NCBI RefSeq assembly: GCF_003385185.1
Contig: NZ_PQHZ01000019.1
Coordinates: forward strand, 1-64,000
From: Amycolatopsis palatopharyngis
GTDB lineage: Bacteria > Actinomycetota > Actinomycetes > Mycobacteriales > Pseudonocardiaceae
DNA: 64,000 nt
Reading direction: 5' to 3'
In this document: positions 61,225-64,000 of the stretch, piece by piece
Layout: each line of letters starts with the position of its first letter
Numbering within the stretch: position 1 is the stretch's first letter
The notes under the pieces: generated by a model
What the model saw: the letters and a program-made list of their open reading frames with translations, nothing else
Told to the model about the DNA's origin: nothing
Database searches by the model: none
Translations under genes and position numbers: made by a program

Positions 61225-62864
61225 GGTGTCACCTCGGGCAGTCCGGGTCCGACGACCTCGTCGGCCACCGCGGCCCACAGCGGGCTCTGGGCGAACACCA
61301 CGGTCGTCCGGCCTCTGCGTAGTTCGGCGACCCGCTCGGTGATGCGGGCCTCCGTGTGCGCGTCGACCGCAGAGGTCGGCTCGTCGAGCAGCAGCACATC
61401 GGCGTCCAGTGCGAGTGCCCGTGCGAGGTTCAGCCGCTGCCGCTGGCCGCCGGAGACCTCGCGCCCGCGCTCGCCGATCAGCTCGTCAAGGCCCAGCGGC
61501 AGCGCCTGCACGATGTCCTCCGCGTCGGCCGCCTCGATGGCGGTAACGACGTCCACGGACGTCTCGGCCGGTGCCGCGACCTGCTCGCGCAAGATGCCGG
61601 AGAACCAGAGGTCCTGGTTGTGCGCGTACACCACCCGATGCCGGAGTTCGGCCAGCGCGACCCGGTGCGCGGGTACACCGGACACCAGCACCCGCTGCCC
61701 CGGCGCCGCGTCGGTGAACCTCGCCAGCCGCTCCGCGACCGCCTCTGCCCGCGCCCCGAGGTCGATCACCGTGAGCTTGCCCGCCACCGCCGTGACATCG
61801 GACTCGGTGTCGTGCAGCTCCAGCGCACCCTCCGGCAGCGGAACCGGGGACTCCGGGTCGGTCAGCCTGGCACGCAGACGCAGCAGGCCACATGCCTTCT
61901 TCGCCGAGACCACTGCTGAAGCGAATGCGCCCGCGGCCTCGGTCGCCGTGTTCACCGGAATCACCAGGAACGCCGACGCCCCATAGAAGGCCACCAGCTC
62001 ACCCGCGCTGATCACACCCTCGGTCGCGAGCCGGGCGCCCAGCCAGGTGATCGTGACGGTGACCAGACCGGGTAGCACCACCTCGGCGGCCGACAGCCAG
62101 GACTCGCTGCGAGCGACGTCCACACCGGCGCGCTGAACCCGCCTGCTCGCCGACCGGAAGCGGCCGAGGAACTGCCACTCGCCACCGACGCCCCGCAGCA
62201 CACGCAGGCCGGACACGATGTCCGCACCCAGTGCGTTGACCCCTGACAGCTCCTCACGCTGGGCCTGCTTCCGCCGTTGCAGCGGGGCCAGCAGCGGACC
62301 GATGCCCAGCATCGCCAAGGGCACGCCGACCAGCGCCACGAGACCGAGCAGCGGCGAGAAGGTGAGTAGTGCGACACCCACCACGACGAAGGCTACCACC
62401 GCGCCGACCAGCCTGCCCGCGACCTCGAAGGCGCTACCGCAGTGGTTCACGTCCGAGGAGGAGAAGGCCAGCACGTCTCCCGTGCCCGCCTGCTCGCGCA
62501 GGGCAGCCCCGAGACGGGCGGTGTGCCTCGCCACGGTTCGCTGCGCGCTGGAAGCGCCGTGCATCCACATCCCGTGCCCGGTGAACAGCAACGAGGTGCC
62601 GAACACGGCCTGCGCGATCCCGATCAGCAGGATCAGGCCACCGAGCAGGAGCAAGGCGCCGTTGTCACCACCGGCGATCCCGTTGTCGATGGCCTTGCCC
62701 ACCACCAGCGGCAGCAGCGCGCCGGGAACGAGCCACAGCGCGCCGAACACCGCCGAGACCGTGGCCAGCCAGGGCCGCGCCCGGAGGATCGCCAGCAGGA
62801 AGCCTGCCGGCGTGGGCTGCTCGGGTAGTCGCAGCGTGGGAGCCGGATACGGCGAGTAGGGCAC
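61215..62864 (-). CDS. ABC exporter half-transporter, subunit with degenerate ATPase site
   Basis: A 549-residue half-transporter with six helices and a diverged ATPase domain. The Walker A region has lost the GxxGxGK loop (the equivalent reads [11 protein letters not shown]), and the H-loop has Gln (FAQS). The signature VSGGQRQRL (about 470-478) and Walker B LLLDE (491-495) are intact. With the partner it forms one complete ATP site and one dead site. GTG 62864 is used because the upstream reading translates the tandem repeat. It lies between purQ and purL on the opposite strand. Confidence 0.9.
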   Translation of the reverse strand: MPYSPYPAPTLRLPEQPTPAGFLLAILRARPWLATVSAVFGALWLVPGALLPLVVGKAIDNGIAGGDNGALLLLGGLILLIGIAQAVFGTSLLFTGHGMWMHGASSAQRTVARHTARLGAALREQAGTGDVLAFSSSDVNHCGSAFEVAGRLVGAVVAFVVVGVALLTFSPLLGLVALVGVPLAMLGIGPLLAPLQRRKQAQREELSGVNALGADIVSGLRVLRGVGGEWQFLGRFRSASRRVQRAGVDVARSESWLSAAEVVLPGLVTVTITWLGARLATEGVISAGELVAFYGASAFLVIPVNTATEAAGAFASAVVSAKKACGLLRLRARLTDPESPVPLPEGALELHDTESDVTAVAGKLTVIDLGARAEAVAERLARFTDAAPGQRVLVSGVPAHRVALAELRHRVVYAHNQDLWFSGILREQVAAPAETSVDVVTAIEAADAEDIVQALPLGLDELIGERGREVSGGQRQRLNLARALALDADVLLLDEPTSAVDAHTEARITERVAELRRGRTTVVFAQSPLWAAVADEVVGPGLPEVTPCN

Positions 62865-62910
62865 GTCACACGACGTTAGAAGGCCCGGGAGTGCGAGGCG
62901 ACCGAATTTC

Positions 62911-63015
62911 GCCCGCCCGTCTCCCACCACCACCCAAGGGGAGGCGCTGACGCGCCGCGGTGCTGCCCGCCCGTCTCCCGCCGCCACCCAAGGGGAGGCG
63001 CTGACGCGCCGCGGT
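62911..63015. repeat. Two tandem 54-bp-spaced repeats upstream of purL
   Basis: Copies of about 51 bases at 62911-62961 and 62965-63015 share GCCCGCCCGTCTCCC and CACCCAAGGGGAGGCG. The second differs in CCACCACCA versus CCGCCGCCA. They lie in the divergent gap between the ABC exporter and purL. Confidence 0.85.
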
Positions 63016-63075
63016 CTCCCGTGCCGGGACCGGCCGCTCGTCTCCCGCGCCAATACCACAAGTACCCTTGACCCT

Positions 63076-64000
63076 GTGGCGAATCCTGACGTGGACACCT
63101 TGACCAGCACCGTCGTCGACACCACCGCACATGCCGTGGGGACTCCCGAGCTCGCGCAGCCCTATCTCGAACTCGGTCTGGCCGAGGACGAGTACGCCCG
63201 GATCCGCGAGATCCTCGGCCGCAGGCCCACCGACGCCGAACTGGCGATGTACTCGGTGATGTGGAGCGAGCACTGCTCGTACAAGTCGTCCAAGAAGCAC
63301 CTCGGCTACTTCGGCGAGACGTCCACGCCCGCGATGCGGGAGAAGATGCTCGCCGGCATCGGTGAGAACGCCGGTGTGGTCGATGTCGGTGACGGCTGGG
63401 CCGTCACGTTCAAGGTGGAGAGCCACAACCACCCGTCCTATGTGGAGCCGTATCAGGGCGCCGCCACCGGTGTGGGCGGGATCGTCCGCGACATCCTGGC
63501 GATGGGCGCCCGCCCACTCGCGGTGGCCGATCCGCTGCGATTCGGACCCGCGGACGCACCGGACACCCGCAGGGTGCTGCCGGGCGTGGTGGCCGGAGTG
63601 GCGGGTTACGGCAACTGCCTCGGCCTGCCGAACATCGGTGGCGAGGTCGCGTTCGACAAGTCCTACGCGGGCAACCCCTTGGTCAACGCCATGTGCGTCG
63701 GCGCGATGCGGGTGGAGGACCTGCACCTCGCGCACGCATCCGGGACCGGCAACAAGATCATCCTGTTCGGTGCGCGGACCGGCCTGGACGGTATCGGCGG
63801 TGTCTCCGTGCTGGCCAGTGACACGTTCTCCGGCGACGAGAGCGCGGGCGGGCGCAAGAAGCTGCCGAGCGTTCAGGTGGGCGACCCGTTCACCGAGAAG
63901 GTCCTCATCGAGTGCTGCCTCGAACTGTTCGCCAAGAAGATCGTGGTGGGCATCCAGGACCTCGGTGGCGCAGGCCTGTCCTGCGCGACCTCGGAGCTGG
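63076..64000 (+). CDS. purL: Phosphoribosylformylglycinamidine synthase subunit PurL (partial, cut by window end)
   Basis: The first 308 residues of the FGAM synthase ATP-binding subunit are present. They include [83 protein letters not shown] and [28 protein letters not shown] 63076 follows TACCCT by seven bases with no ribosome-binding site, so it may be leaderless. The C-terminus lies beyond the window. It works with PurS and PurQ, about 3.7 kb away. Confidence 0.95.
   Translation, partial: MANPDVDTLTSTVVDTTAHAVGTPELAQPYLELGLAEDEYARIREILGRRPTDAELAMYSVMWSEHCSYKSSKKHLGYFGETSTPAMREKMLAGIGENAGVVDVGDGWAVTFKVESHNHPSYVEPYQGAATGVGGIVRDILAMGARPLAVADPLRFGPADAPDTRRVLPGVVAGVAGYGNCLGLPNIGGEVAFDKSYAGNPLVNAMCVGAMRVEDLHLAHASGTGNKIILFGARTGLDGIGGVSVLASDTFSGDESAGGRKKLPSVQVGDPFTEKVLIECCLELFAKKIVVGIQDLGGAGLSCATSEL

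Overview
The window is high-GC actinobacterial chromosome, most likely from the Pseudonocardiales (Amycolatopsis or a relative). The evidence is codon use, many GTG starts, leaderless promoters (TACGCT-type -10 elements 6-7 bases before the start), F420-dependent enzymes, an XRE/DUF5753-DUF397 pair, type VII secretion (T7SS) proteins, a DasR-type operator and several families of short palindromic repeats. No rRNA, tRNA, complete insertion sequence, prophage or CRISPR array was recognised. Family names come from motif reading, not database searches.

Layout. 0.1-4.2 kb: LacI regulator, divergent PfkB-type and P-loop kinases, SDR and VOC enzymes. 4.2-9.1 kb: DedA protein, then a marR/DHA2 exporter/YceI operon in which the exporter carries a carboxypeptidase-regulatory-like tail. 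9.3-18.5 kb: multicopper oxidase, XRE/DUF397 pair, PPOX flavoenzyme, epoxide hydrolase beside a WYL regulator, TetR/MFS pair, DUF368 protein. 18.6-31 kb: GlcD-like oxidase behind a 77-bp repeat, AurF-like oxygenase, MerR, nagA with a DasR-like site, ECF sigma factor, SDR, LLM oxidoreductase, fba, DUF3151, secreted lipase, TetR, secreted HNH nuclease.

31-36 kb: purA and purD flank a secreted glycerophosphodiesterase. 36.1-42.5 kb: a T7SS accessory island with WXG-like proteins, a DUF3558 lipoprotein, EspG, a VanZ-like membrane protein, an EspC-like protein and a WXG-lytic transglycosylase interrupted by an intein. No membrane or ATPase component of the secretion machine is present. 42.5-58 kb: aminotransferase, small membrane proteins, threonine aldolase, HAD hydrolase, ECF sigma/anti-sigma pair, TetR behind three tandem 77-bp repeats, purB, a cysteine-containing leader peptide before a TSUP transporter, deacetylase, MBL hydrolase, regulator/MFS pair, aldehyde dehydrogenase and GMC oxidoreductase. 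58.4-64 kb: purS-purQ, then an oppositely oriented asymmetric ABC exporter pair, then purL cut by the window end.

The unifying housekeeping theme is de novo purine synthesis (purA, purD, purB, purS, purQ, purL), scattered over 32 kb among regulator/transporter pairs, redox enzymes and the T7SS island. The items most worth follow-up are the intein inside the T7SS lytic enzyme, the 77-bp start-codon-adjacent repeat with its small ORF, the leader peptide and hairpin before the TSUP gene, palindromes translated inside the PfkB kinase, and the ABC exporter with one fully degraded ATP site.
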